IMG/VR virus record: IMGVR_UViG_3300037847_002754 | Location: 1-27,263 of that record | Reading direction: 5' to 3' (one strand) | Length of the DNA stretch: 27,263 nt | Source of the DNA: a virus | In this document: piece after piece, positions 1 through 8,642 of the stretch | Layout of the letters: the number at the start of each line of letters is the position of its first letter | Position numbering within the stretch: position 1 is the stretch's first letter | The notes under the pieces: generated by a model | Seen by the model: the letters and a program-made list of their open reading frames with translations, nothing else | The model's database searches: none | What the model was told of the DNA's origin: nothing | Position numbers and translations under genes: made by a program

Positions 1-1354
1 CGTTAGGCAATATAATATAACCTGTGCTTTCGTATGTAGATGTTTCTCTATATATATCTTTACCTGCTACAGCTATAACAAACTTGCCATTACTATTTGT
101 TATACCTGTAACAAGTCCTGATGCACCCATATTTAAATCTCTAGCAAACCCTGCAGTAGGAAGATAATATCTCCATAAATAACTTTCACTACCACTTTCT
201 TTAATTCCAACATATACACTATCCCTTGATACAAACATATGACTAGGTGTTGTATCTACACCTGATATAACCCATTCTTTGATTAACTGTCTGTTACCTA
301 ATACATACAAATCATCTGCAACAGTCAACTGTGCTGTGTAAAATCTCCCTACATCTCTAGACTTTTCTTTAGTACCAAAAAATACAATACCTTCAGTAGC
401 AGCAATAGAATGTACTTCTTCAAAAGGTATATTGGTTTGACCTTTAAGTGTCATAGTTCCTGATATATCTTTTAATGAATATATATCACCATTAGTAGAA
501 GCAACTAAAACAACAGCACCTGCATCTACAACTTGTGATACATGATGACTATCTTCAAATGTTATTATTGCTTGTGAATCTTGTAAATCTGATGATGACC
601 AAGTTTTATTAAATGGACTTACCGCCCATACTCTTTCTACTGTACCATCATCACCTGATATTATTAGCTGTCCTTTAGCAAACCATACACCAGTTAAACC
701 ACCTGCACTAGATTGTGCTGTTGATTCTTCTGACCAAGAAGTACCATTAAATTTTATTAGTTCAGAGTTGCTAGTTCCATCTGCAGTTGTTAAATATAAT
801 TGATTACCTACAGCAGCTATACCAGTAAAGTTATAGTTTATTGTTAATCCTGTAGATACTGCTGACCAAGTATCACCATTGTCTGTAGATTTATATATAT
901 TAGTTTGGTCTGTAACATACAAGTGACCATTTGTAAGCTGTGCTAAATAGTTATTAGAACCTGCAAATGTTGTACCTGCACCTCTAACATTTTCATCTTG
1001 TGTTGTATATAGTAAATGGACATGATAAGAAGTTTCATCATCTCCATGAAATACATCTACACCTTTACTATCAAAAAATCTAGTAACATCTTTTTGTGAA
1101 TTGTTTCTTTTATGTGCAGAGTCTAGACCTTGACCACCACTAAAGTCTGACCTAGAAAATATCTGACCTATGTTTGTAGTAATATCTTCAGGGTTTTGTT
1201 TTAAGTTTATTTCTTGACCAGGAAACTCTGCAGTAGATATTGTCATCTGTCTATTAGGTCCAATAGCAGCTCTAAATAATAAATCATCTAAAGCTAAATC
1301 ATATCCTTTTCTTTTAGGATTAGTTACTTCAGATGTTAAAGGCACTCTTGGCAT
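1..1354 (-). CDS. Beta-propeller-like phage tail/virion protein (3' end outside window)
   Basis: The reading frame opens with ATG at 1354, overlapping the previous stop (TAATG), and stays open for 451 codons to the window edge, so the C-terminus is missing. The first ~100 residues contain RNNSQKDVTRFFDSKGVDVF, a pattern I associate with tail or adsorption proteins of actinophage-like viruses. The remainder consists of repeated short beta-strand blocks; one is a textbook BNR/Asp-box (STDNGDTW) followed by related blocks such as FNGTSWSEE. Asp-boxes are typical of sialidase-type beta-propellers. It is the last visible member of the minus-strand head/neck/tail cluster. The virion role is inferred from order and fold; the receptor or enzymatic function is unknown. 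Confidence 0.7.
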   Translation of the reverse strand, partial: MPRVPLTSEVTNPKRKGYDLALDDLLFRAAIGPNRQMTISTAEFPGQEINLKQNPEDITTNIGQIFSRSDFSGGQGLDSAHKRNNSQKDVTRFFDSKGVDVFHGDDETSYHVHLLYTTQDENVRGAGTTFAGSNNYLAQLTNGHLYVTDQTNIYKSTDNGDTWSAVSTGLTINYNFTGIAAVGNQLYLTTADGTSNSELIKFNGTSWSEESTAQSSAGGLTGVWFAKGQLIISGDDGTVERVWAVSPFNKTWSSSDLQDSQAIITFEDSHHVSQVVDAGAVVLVASTNGDIYSLKDISGTMTLKGQTNIPFEEVHSIAATEGIVFFGTKEKSRDVGRFYTAQLTVADDLYVLGNRQLIKEWVISGVDTTPSHMFVSRDSVYVGIKESGSESYLWRYYLPTAGFARDLNMGASGLVTGITNSNGKFVIAVAGKDIYRETSTYESTGYIILPN

Positions 1355-2364
1355 TATTGAACACTTACAGTTACATCATTAATAGACATTGCTTCAGGGT
1401 ATTTTGACCTTAAGTATTTTCTTGCCTGTTCTATTAAAAGCCTCTGATATTGAACTAAAGAGTTTCTTATTGATGATGCAGAGTTAACAGGAAAACTTTG
1501 TGCTTGCATAGATTGTGTAATATTTTCTGCGGTTGCAGCAGGTATATCTCTACCTGAAATCATTTGTGCTGCTACACCTGCCATAATAATAGGTTCATAT
1601 TCTTTCTCTAATCCTATACTTGCCAGTGTATCTGATTCTGCTGTTGGTTCTATAAATTTCTTTTTAAAAGTTACAAAGGTTGTATGTCCTGCAGATATAT
1701 TTGAAAACTGTAAAGCGTTTACAACACTAGGTCCTGATGAATATGTTAAAGTTCTTTCTACTCCGTTACTATCTGTGTAAGTAAAAGGATTAGGTAACTC
1801 TACTAGTTGACATACTACAGGAGCAAAGACCACACCTGTGCTATCTGAACCAGCAGAAAAATCTGTGTATTGTGATATGGCCTTCATTACAGACACTATA
1901 TAGTTATGAGTACCAGGACTATCATAAGAACCTATTAGTGTATAACCTGTAGAAGCTGTTATTTGTTGTACATCTACAGCAAACAACGTAGGAAACAAAT
2001 TATTTATTTGGTCACACACCGCATCATAAACTGTGTTTCTAGGAAACACGGGATTAAGCCTCATTACATCATCTACTGCATGTGCTGCTAGTGTAGTTCC
2101 TCTGAAGGCACGTTTAACTGTTAGCTGTTCTGCTGAAGTATTTAAAGCAGTAACTAACATTAATTCTCTGTTTACTTCTACTACAGCACCTGGTTCTAGT
2201 AAATCTTCTTCTTCTGATGTTAGGTAGTCTGATTCATATTCTACTGTTGTATCAGTAGCATCAGCCAACATAGCACCTCTTAAAATAGAAAAAGACTGAA
2301 TGTCGTCATTTGGCTCTAGGTACTCTCTGTAAACTCTATCTACTAAATTACCTATTGTACTCAT
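1354..2364 (-). CDS. Neck/connector-type virion protein (336 aa), putative
   Basis: The ATG at 2364 is preceded by AGGTGAG, and the gene lies between the capsid gene and the propeller-like tail gene. The first ~120 residues hold a pattern seen in head-completion or connector proteins: a beta-rich part ending RAFRGTTLAAH, then NPVFPRNTVYDAVCDQINNLFP, a helical segment. The centre is beta-rich (residues ~130-240) and the end is helical with LVQYQRLLIEQARKYLRSKYP. I do not recognise a named family. Position directly after the major capsid protein supports a neck or tail-adaptor role; this is inference. A hairpin terminator lies just upstream, so its transcription is probably lower than that of the capsid gene. 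Confidence 0.6.
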   Translation of the reverse strand: MSTIGNLVDRVYREYLEPNDDIQSFSILRGAMLADATDTTVEYESDYLTSEEEDLLEPGAVVEVNRELMLVTALNTSAEQLTVKRAFRGTTLAAHAVDDVMRLNPVFPRNTVYDAVCDQINNLFPTLFAVDVQQITASTGYTLIGSYDSPGTHNYIVSVMKAISQYTDFSAGSDSTGVVFAPVVCQLVELPNPFTYTDSNGVERTLTYSSGPSVVNALQFSNISAGHTTFVTFKKKFIEPTAESDTLASIGLEKEYEPIIMAGVAAQMISGRDIPAATAENITQSMQAQSFPVNSASSIRNSLVQYQRLLIEQARKYLRSKYPEAMSINDVTVSVQ

Positions 2365-2386
2365 ATCTCACCTATGATAGCACAAG

Positions 2387-2413
2387 AAAAGGGTGGAGGT
2401 GGAGTTCCACCCT
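2387..2413 (-). terminator. Intrinsic terminator downstream of the major capsid gene
   Basis: On the minus strand AGGGTGG (2413-2407) and CCACCCT (2396-2390) form a perfect 7-bp GC-rich stem around a 10-nt loop, followed by TTTTCTT. It lies 17 nt after the capsid stop codon and 23 nt before the next start. It probably ends or attenuates capsid transcription. Confidence 0.7.
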
Positions 2414-2429
2414 AATCTTGTTTATTAAA

Positions 2430-3557
2430 TTAGCTTACTGCTTGAATTTTACAGTGATATGAAGGAGGTCCGAACTCGAATCCCATCTCCATATAAATTG
2501 CTTTTCCAATTCTAGCGTTTGCATCTTGGTCGATATCTCTTACGAAGACAGTACCAAATCCTGGGATATTGGTAAATACTGGCTTAATGTAAGCGAAGTC
2601 TAAGATGAATGCAGTACCTGTTGGCATGATATTAGGGTCAATAACCATAAGTCCGATTGAACCGAATGGTGTAATGACTGTATCAATATCAATACCAGCA
2701 ACATTTCTATCTCTAGGAATGATTGCTCCAGCTATGTCAACTGTACCTGTAACAAGCTCGTTGTTAAGGTCTAGTAATTGTTGTGGACTAACACACAATA
2801 CAGGTTGAGACATAGGTGCATGGTTGTCATACATTCTCTTTAACGCACCTGAAATAGTTGCGAAAGAGATAACTTGTGCAGAACCTGTTCCATCACCTGC
2901 TGTGTCATTGTAGTAGCAGTTACCACCAAGAGGGTTAACAGCTGCAGAGTTGCTTTGGTTTTTGTTTAGTGTAACCCAAACATCAATACCGTACATTTCT
3001 CTAGTTCCAGCACCTGGGGTGGTATTAGCACCGTCAGAGAAAGAACCATTGAATGCAAACCATTCTACTTCTCTTGCTACTTTTTCCATTGCTTTTTCCA
3101 TTTGGAAAGCAAATTCATCAACAATAGGGGAACCATCAAAGAAACCTAATGCAGCTCCAGCAGTTGTTGTTCCATCACCATCTGATTGATTTACAATGTT
3201 TGCACTCAATGTCAATGGGTTTTGGTTATTTGTACCTGCTAATGCTGAATAAGTCATTTGAACACCTTTATGGAAGACCTGTGTTGCATATGTATATGCA
3301 GCTCTGTCTTGTCCTAGGTATTCTGTTGGTGCACCACCTTCTACGCCTTTACCAGGTTCAGAGGAAACAACAACGTTGTCTTCTACTTGAACTTGCCAAA
3401 AGGAAGATTGAATAACTTTACCGCCATTTAATCCTCCAACTGCTGACAAGAAAGGTGTTCTTTGACCACCAACTTTAAATAGTTCACCTGAGAAATTGTT
3501 AATGACCTGACTATAAATTGTGTCGTTTGTTAACGACCCACTTTGAATCTGTGGCAT
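2430..3557 (-). CDS. Major capsid protein, HK97 fold, SU10-like family
   Basis: The 375-residue protein forms the icosahedral head. It starts with ATG at 3557 behind a strong AGGAGAA site. The N-terminal segment (SGSLTNDTIYSQVI), the region of residues ~145-165 rich in charged helices (FAFQMEKAMEKVAREVEWFAF) leading to the GSFSD turn, and the C-terminal strand ending near MEMGFEFGPPSYH match what I know of the SU10/DUF5309 major capsid family. Length is normal for that family. Gene order (scaffold-like protein immediately upstream, connector-like protein downstream) agrees. It is read from a perfect-consensus promoter about 0.7 kb upstream and is followed by a terminator, as expected for the most abundant virion protein. 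Codon choice looks more GC-rich than its neighbours, consistent with high expression. Confidence 0.88.
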   Translation of the reverse strand: MPQIQSGSLTNDTIYSQVINNFSGELFKVGGQRTPFLSAVGGLNGGKVIQSSFWQVQVEDNVVVSSEPGKGVEGGAPTEYLGQDRAAYTYATQVFHKGVQMTYSALAGTNNQNPLTLSANIVNQSDGDGTTTAGAALGFFDGSPIVDEFAFQMEKAMEKVAREVEWFAFNGSFSDGANTTPGAGTREMYGIDVWVTLNKNQSNSAAVNPLGGNCYYNDTAGDGTGSAQVISFATISGALKRMYDNHAPMSQPVLCVSPQQLLDLNNELVTGTVDIAGAIIPRDRNVAGIDIDTVITPFGSIGLMVIDPNIMPTGTAFILDFAYIKPVFTNIPGFGTVFVRDIDQDANARIGKAIYMEMGFEFGPPSYHCKIQAVS

Positions 3558-3576
3558 TTTATTCTCCTATAAATTA

Positions 3577-4035
3577 TTACTTATTATCTTGTTTATTTTT
3601 TTCATCTATCATATACAATTTTGCTTTGATAGAATCGTGAACATTACCTGCTTGAATTACTTCTGTAAAAGCGTCCATAGCATCTACAGGTTGTTTAGAA
3701 CCTGACATAGACATTACTTCATTAACTTGCCTTTGTGCTTCGACAATAGGCTGTTCTTGTTGTGGAACGTCAGGTTGTTCACCAAACTCTTCCGCTACAA
3801 ATTGACGTAATGCTGTTGCTTCTAAAGGACCTTTATACAGTTTGGATACAGCTTTACCAAAAGGAGATGTAACGTCTACACCTGCCTCTTTAAAAACTTT
3901 ATCTTGAACCAAAGGTTTATAGGCAGCATTTTCAGACTTTAAATCTTTTAACTGCTGTCTAAGTTCTTTTATAACAGAGCTATCATCTTCTGATAAATCT
4001 GCTAAGTCCTCTATATTATTTTCTAATTCACTCAT
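3577..4035 (-). CDS. Capsid scaffolding-like protein (152 aa)
   Basis: An acidic, helical protein with a coiled-coil-like heptad stretch at residues ~18-42 (VIKELRQQLKDLKSENAAYK), a Gln/Pro-rich middle and a basic helical end. It is located immediately before the capsid gene. Size, charge and position fit scaffolding proteins, which chaperone capsid assembly and leave the head. I chose ATG 4035 rather than the in-frame GTG at 4050 because the GTG lies inside the Shine-Dalgarno sequence (GTGAGGAGAACAATAATG) of the later ATG. No protease domain is visible. Sequence similarity to a named scaffold family cannot be tested here. Confidence 0.7.
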   Translation of the reverse strand: MSELENNIEDLADLSEDDSSVIKELRQQLKDLKSENAAYKPLVQDKVFKEAGVDVTSPFGKAVSKLYKGPLEATALRQFVAEEFGEQPDVPQQEQPIVEAQRQVNEVMSMSGSKQPVDAMDAFTEVIQAGNVHDSIKAKLYMIDEKNKQDNK

Positions 4036-4235
4036 TATTGTTCTCCTCACACATTTACAGTACTCAAATTAAGTGTGGATAATTTGGCTGGCGACAGACT
4101 AAAAATTACTATTACACATACCTGTCTGCAACATAGGAATAATAGGATTTGTTTTGACTCTACGGATTTTAATATTCGGTGTACACGTAGGATATACACT
4201 AGTTAATGTCTGTTATAAACACCCGACTTGGTTCG
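4036..4235 (-). other. Long 5' leader of the scaffold/capsid unit
   Basis: About 200 nt separate the predicted transcription start (about 4235-4236) from the scaffold start codon and contain no ORF of note. The leader includes GTGTACAC (4179-4186), preceded by TAGTGTATA (4202-4194), and short complementary pieces (GACAG and CTGTC near 4125 and 4090). The long leader could influence stability or translation of capsid mRNA, but no known riboswitch or attenuator was recognised. Confidence 0.4.
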
Positions 4236-4241
4236 TTATTA

Positions 4242-4270
4242 ATTATAAAGAATAGTTACGCTTCTGTCAA
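4242..4270 (-). promoter_or_regulatory. Perfect-consensus sigma70/SigA-type promoter for scaffold and capsid genes
   Basis: On the minus strand TTGACA (4270-4265), a spacer of exactly 17 bases and TATAAT (4247-4242) match the housekeeping consensus at all 12 positions. The -35 box overlaps the last codons (Leu-Thr) of the preceding 410-residue gene. The expected start is near 4235-4236, giving a 200-nt leader before the scaffold gene. Confidence 0.85.
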
Positions 4271-5488
4271 GCCACTAACAGCTCCACCTTGAGTTTTTCT
4301 TGCACCTACATCTAATGAACTTTGAGATGCAGATTGCTGTAATATCCTAGATATTTCTTTTTGTGTTTCAGCATCATTTAATGCTTCTGCTCTTACCACT
4401 TCTTCTTGAGTTATATCTGCTCTACCTTGACTAGCAGCTAATGATGATAATGTTTTTTCTGTTTCTACTGCTTGTGTAAATAAAGTATCTGCTTGTTCTT
4501 CTGTATAGCCTGCACTTGCCAACTCTGATATAGTATCAAATGAAACAGTAGCTCCTGCTGTTATAGCTTCTGCACCTATTTCTGCCATAGTTATTTTACG
4601 AGCAAATATTTCTTCGCTCATGCCAGGGTCAATAGATGCTGCAAGTAAACCTTCTTTAGTCATTTCTATACCGTAGTTATCAGAATAAAATTTTAATACT
4701 GCATCTGAATCAGGGTTTTCATCTATAGCTCTTCTTACCAGTCCTACTCTTTGAGATAACTCTGCTACTGATATAGCACCTGAAATAAGACCACCAAATT
4801 TATTTTCAAACAATTTTGGGTTTAAACCATTTTCAATAATAACGTTTTTATATCCTGACTCTATAGCTTTGTATTCTGATTCACTATGTCTTACAGAACC
4901 ATCAGCTCTTTTATTACCAGGAAATAAATTATCATAATCCTCACTATCTCTAACTGCAGCTAATGCAAAGTTCTCGTCACCTGTTTCAGCCCATGTATCT
5001 TGATACACCTGCAACAAGTTACCTGATTGAGACAACCATGGAACTAATTGTTCTACTTGCTTTGCTGTAGGAATAAACTGTGGTTCTTCAAATGCAGGAG
5101 GTTGTGAATATTCTTTTTCAAATAAAGAATCAAAGTAATCTGAAAAGTTACTGAAATCAAAATCAGGAATATTAATTGCAATATCTTCTGTTTCCTCTGT
5201 ATCTGCAACAGTTGTAGTTGGAGTAACAGTTGTAGTTGGAGTAACAGTTGTAGTTGTACTTTGATTAGATTTTACAACATCTTCAATAGCTGCTGTTTCT
5301 TTTTGTAAATCGCTACGAGTATCTTTTTTAGCTGCTACATCTTTTGCTTGTTTAGCTTTTTCTGCTGCAGCAATACTTTTTAATTTAGCATCTGATTGAA
5401 GTTCTTGATTAGCTTTAGTATTAGATTTACTTTTCTTTTTTCTATTTAATACTTCTTCTATTGATTGTCCGTTATCTAAAGTAACCAT
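4256..5488 (-). CDS. Acidic virion-associated protein with Thr/Pro linker (410 aa), function unknown
   Basis: The start ATG overlaps the stop of the upstream gene (TATAATG), indicating translational coupling. The N-terminal ~75 residues are Lys/Ala-rich and helical. A low-complexity Thr/Pro/Val linker from an 18-bp tandem repeat follows, then an acidic aromatic patch (residues ~105-135) and a C-terminal helical domain with NLFPGNKRADGSVRHSESEY and repeated amphipathic helices such as GYTEEQADTLFTQAV. I recall similar unnamed proteins in marine phage head regions. Position between lysozyme/internal proteins and scaffold suggests a structural or ejected virion component; the function is unproven. 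The gene end carries the -35 box of the capsid promoter. Confidence 0.6.
   Translation of the reverse strand: MVTLDNGQSIEEVLNRKKKSKSNTKANQELQSDAKLKSIAAAEKAKQAKDVAAKKDTRSDLQKETAAIEDVVKSNQSTTTTVTPTTTVTPTTTVADTEETEDIAINIPDFDFSNFSDYFDSLFEKEYSQPPAFEEPQFIPTAKQVEQLVPWLSQSGNLLQVYQDTWAETGDENFALAAVRDSEDYDNLFPGNKRADGSVRHSESEYKAIESGYKNVIIENGLNPKLFENKFGGLISGAISVAELSQRVGLVRRAIDENPDSDAVLKFYSDNYGIEMTKEGLLAASIDPGMSEEIFARKITMAEIGAEAITAGATVSFDTISELASAGYTEEQADTLFTQAVETEKTLSSLAASQGRADITQEEVVRAEALNDAETQKEISRILQQSASQSSLDVGARKTQGGAVSGLTEA
5208..5256 (-). repeat. 18-bp tandem repeat coding a Thr/Pro linker
   Basis: The unit ACAGTTGTAGTTGGAGTA occurs at 5208-5225 and 5226-5243, with 13 bases of a third copy to 5256. 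On the coding strand it yields the hexapeptide repeat TPTTTV within the 410-residue protein. The copies are identical at the DNA level, so the duplication is recent or maintained by slippage; linker length probably varies between relatives. Confidence 0.85.
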
Positions 5489-6642
5489 TATACGTCCACG
5501 TTACCATATGAACTTCCAAAAGACCTAGCAGCAGAGTTAGCTAATATTCTAGCTGTCTGATTGTTATTAGTTTGTAGTCCATATTTTCTAGCAGTTTTTG
5601 CTATTTCATTACTATCTGTCTTGTTAAATAAATCTATTAAGAGTCCTGCATCTTTTACTTCATCTATATTACCTAGCACAGGACTAGCTATTCTATTTAC
5701 TAATTCAAATGAAGCAGCATAGTTACTTCCTTTTCTATTAGGAAACTGTGCGTCCCATTGTTCTTGCAATTCATTTTCTAATATCTCTGAACCATTAGGT
5801 GTAGATAATACTTGACCTAATTTATCTATTTGGTCATCACTTAGTTGTTGTAAACCATAAGGTCCTAAATATTTTTTTACTTTAGTTTTGGTTGTACTTC
5901 TAAATGTTGATGCAGTATCAAGGCCTCTACCTTCTACTAACTCTTTTAACTCAGGGTCGTAGATAGTAGCAAAGTCAGGAGTTGCCAAGAACTTTAAGTT
6001 TTCTGTTAGGTAATCTAAACTGTATTCTCCTGTTAAATATTTAGTATATAAAAAGTTTTGTACATCATCAGGTATATCTGTTATACCTGCAGTTCTTAAT
6101 AAACTTGCAAAAGTTATAGAAGCACTTTGTGTTAATGTCTGATAAGCTACTGAATCTTCACCTAGACTTACGGCTTGTAAATAATCCTTCTCTCTATCAG
6201 ACATGTTTGCATATATAGCTGATGATGCAAGGTACTCTTCTTCTGATATAGGTTTATTTGGTTCAAACAACTGTTGAATAAATAAACTAAGTAAAACATA
6301 CTCCCCTTCGTTTTCCCCTTCTGTTTCTTTTTTTAATAAGTAAGGTCTTACTTTAGCTACTTTTTTAATTCTATCTACATAAGTATCTAAAGGACTTACA
6401 CCTACTTCTATTTCTAAATGGTCACCTGAATCAAATGATTGATTTAGTAATGATTGTGTAGCGTTATCAGTTATATCAACTGTAAATTGATAAGCACTTG
6501 GTGCAGTATAAGATATGTATGCTACTTCTCCTCCTGTTAGTTCTGTAGGTATTTGGTAAAAGAAATAGAATACACTTCCGATTCTACCTACCTTGTCAGG
6601 TTTAGGTACATTACCTTCACTAAAATCATTCGGCTTGGACAT
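5488..6642 (-). CDS. Putative internal/structural virion protein (384 aa), function unknown
   Basis: The start at 6642 lies 17 bases inside the end of the lysozyme gene in another frame, so the two are translationally coupled. Residues ~20-75 are predicted beta-rich (GRIGSVFYFFYQIPTELTGG onward) and could form a small sandwich domain; the rest is helical and acidic, with an ELKELVEGRGLD motif and a C-terminal segment reading TARKYGLQTNNNQTAR. No signal peptide or membrane segment is visible. I do not recognise a family. Its place among the giant protein, lysozyme and 410/469-residue proteins argues for a minor virion protein. Confidence 0.6.
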   Translation of the reverse strand: MSKPNDFSEGNVPKPDKVGRIGSVFYFFYQIPTELTGGEVAYISYTAPSAYQFTVDITDNATQSLLNQSFDSGDHLEIEVGVSPLDTYVDRIKKVAKVRPYLLKKETEGENEGEYVLLSLFIQQLFEPNKPISEEEYLASSAIYANMSDREKDYLQAVSLGEDSVAYQTLTQSASITFASLLRTAGITDIPDDVQNFLYTKYLTGEYSLDYLTENLKFLATPDFATIYDPELKELVEGRGLDTASTFRSTTKTKVKKYLGPYGLQQLSDDQIDKLGQVLSTPNGSEILENELQEQWDAQFPNRKGSNYAASFELVNRIASPVLGNIDEVKDAGLLIDLFNKTDSNEIAKTARKYGLQTNNNQTARILANSAARSFGSSYGNVDV

Positions 6643-7228
6643 TAGTACCCGTCTTAGCTCTTATAACGTCAAGCATATGTTTTGCCATAACTCCTCTTAA
6701 TTCGTTATCTTGTGAAGGAACAGCTTCTCCCACAGTAGCTTGTTCTTCTGACGGTGTACTTTCAGGTGTATCTACATTCTGACTAAAAAATAATTCCAAT
6801 TCTGCAGGAACTCTTTTAGACCTAATTCCTTTAGGTGCCTTCTCAGGTATACTATTATACCACGCATCTTCAATGGCGTCTTCGTCTCCTGATACTATAG
6901 CACTTACCAATCCACTATTCTTAACAGCAGTTGGTCTGTTATATAATGCAATTACTAATGCATCATATTCATTTTGAGATAAGTTAACTTTTCCAAATAG
7001 TCTGTTGACTTGTCCTTCAAAATATTCTAAATCTGATTTTAATAATTCTTCTGCTTTCTCTTCTGTAATAGTTGTATCTTCATTTACTTCAAAGTTGCCT
7101 GGTCCATTAGTGTTGTGACCATATCCTATTGAATAACCTGCTCCGTCTTTATATGCAGTTAATGCTGGACCTTGTCCATTTGTTTCTAAGTCTATAAGTA
7201 TTTCTATTCCTGCTTCTGATATTTCCAT
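6626..7228 (-). CDS. GH24-type lysozyme (muramidase), phage peptidoglycan hydrolase
   Basis: It cleaves the glycan strand of peptidoglycan. From ATG 7228 the 200-residue protein shows the T4-lysozyme pattern: Glu15 in DLE, then TAYKDGAGYSIGYGHN with Asp28 as second acid and Ser33 in place of the usual Thr. The Asp-to-Ser spacing is one residue shorter than in T4 lysozyme. A second helical part (NEYDALVIALYNRP) matches the family's C-terminal lobe. The last ~50 residues are an acidic Pro/Glu tail. I prefer ATG 7228, 4 nt after the upstream stop, with a weak AGGA. An in-frame ATG at 7309 would add 27 residues with a hydrophobic stretch, overlapping the upstream gene. It could be the endolysin or a virion-borne lysin, since it sits among virion genes and no holin is recognisable. 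Confidence 0.8.
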   Translation of the reverse strand: MEISEAGIEILIDLETNGQGPALTAYKDGAGYSIGYGHNTNGPGNFEVNEDTTITEEKAEELLKSDLEYFEGQVNRLFGKVNLSQNEYDALVIALYNRPTAVKNSGLVSAIVSGDEDAIEDAWYNSIPEKAPKGIRSKRVPAELELFFSQNVDTPESTPSEEQATVGEAVPSQDNELRGVMAKHMLDVIRAKTGTNVQAE

Positions 7229-7232
7229 ATGA

Positions 7233-8642
7233 TTATCCTGAGAGTGTCCTAAGAGCGGTGTTGAAACCAATAGCAGATTGAGTAATAGCACTCCTACGTT
7301 CGTTATCATCTATCTCCTGAGCAAAGTAAGTATCTTTTAATTTACGTGCAAAGTCTAGTTTAGCAAATGTAGCAGCTTGTTGTCCTAACTCTTCTGTAGA
7401 AGGTATCAAACTTTCTGTTTCAGATGATGCAGGTACACCTACAAATCTAGTATCTTTAACATCTTTACCAGCTTGTACGTCTCTAATTCTTTGTAGCTCA
7501 GCTCTCCTTCCAGTGCTCATCTTATCTAAAGCTGTTTCTACAACTTGTTGATACTTTTCATTATAGATATCTTGATACACTTTAGCTAGTCTTCCTGCAG
7601 TAACCATATCAACATCACGTTGCAAAACTCCTCCAGCTATGGTATCAGCTCTTTCTGTAGCTGCAGCCAATGTAAGTTCATTTGTAGCATACAACCTAGT
7701 TTTTTCTTCTTTATCTAATTGCTTAACATCTTGATTTAATTCAAAGTTTAATTTATCTAGTACAACATTGGTAAGTTCAGGACTTATTAAACCACTTAAT
7801 ATTTCTTGTTGTTGTGCTAAATCTAGTTGTGGAGCACCGTCTTTTCTGTTGTTATGTGCTGCCATAGCTTTACCTAACGCTACTTGAGTAGCAGGGTCAG
7901 AAGGGTCAAACAATGTATATGCAGAAAAAGGACTCAAGTATCCTGCTCTAATTAACAATGATTGCATATCAGCTACTTCATTTTCACTCATAGATGCAAG
8001 TAATCCTTCAGCCATACCCATCTTATATACAGGACCTACGTTTGTAGATGTACCTTCATAATCAAAATTAAATACTGCAGATTGATTATCATATCCATAA
8101 TATTGAGCTAGTGCTGCAGCACCTGGAATATTCATACTTGAATTTATTATTTGTAAATAATCTGCTTTTTGAGATTCAGTTATATCTTCAAAATTTTCTA
8201 TACCTAATAACTTTTTTAATTCTTCTGAACCAGGAGCATTATCAAATATTTGTGCTGCTGCTGTTGTTTCATTAGTAACTATATAACTTATAAATTTATC
8301 TCTTACTGTAGGTGCTGCTATTTCTATAGCGTCAATTAATTTAGGATTCATATTGTATCCAACTAATTCAGCTAGTTTATTAAATGTGTCTTCATCTGAT
8401 AACTGATTAAAGTATTCTTGAAATGCTTCTAAATTGCCTTGATTTATAATTACAGATTTAATTATTTCCCATTGTTCTTCAGGAGTGTGGTCAACCTTAA
8501 CTGGTGAATATAAACCAAATCCTCCACCAAAAGTACCTGATACAAATTCAGGTTCTAATAATTCTAAATACGAATCATAGTCTTGTATTTTAGATTCATT
8601 CTCTTCTAAAAATTCTTCTATATCAAATCTATCTTCTGCCAT
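7233..8642 (-). CDS. Putative internal virion protein (469 aa), function unknown
   Basis: The ATG at 8642 overlaps the last base of the giant gene's stop codon. The protein is acidic and almost wholly helical, beginning MAEDRFDIEEFLEENESK, with recurrent Ala-rich amphipathic helices and a Gly-rich turn near residue 35. No membrane segment or catalytic motif was found. It is the second gene after portal-associated small proteins in a tightly coupled chain and is followed by the lysozyme. By analogy with podovirus internal-core proteins it may be packaged with, or ejected alongside, the giant protein; this is inference from position and composition. Confidence 0.6.
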   Translation of the reverse strand: MAEDRFDIEEFLEENESKIQDYDSYLELLEPEFVSGTFGGGFGLYSPVKVDHTPEEQWEIIKSVIINQGNLEAFQEYFNQLSDEDTFNKLAELVGYNMNPKLIDAIEIAAPTVRDKFISYIVTNETTAAAQIFDNAPGSEELKKLLGIENFEDITESQKADYLQIINSSMNIPGAAALAQYYGYDNQSAVFNFDYEGTSTNVGPVYKMGMAEGLLASMSENEVADMQSLLIRAGYLSPFSAYTLFDPSDPATQVALGKAMAAHNNRKDGAPQLDLAQQQEILSGLISPELTNVVLDKLNFELNQDVKQLDKEEKTRLYATNELTLAAATERADTIAGGVLQRDVDMVTAGRLAKVYQDIYNEKYQQVVETALDKMSTGRRAELQRIRDVQAGKDVKDTRFVGVPASSETESLIPSTEELGQQAATFAKLDFARKLKDTYFAQEIDDNERRSAITQSAIGFNTALRTLSG

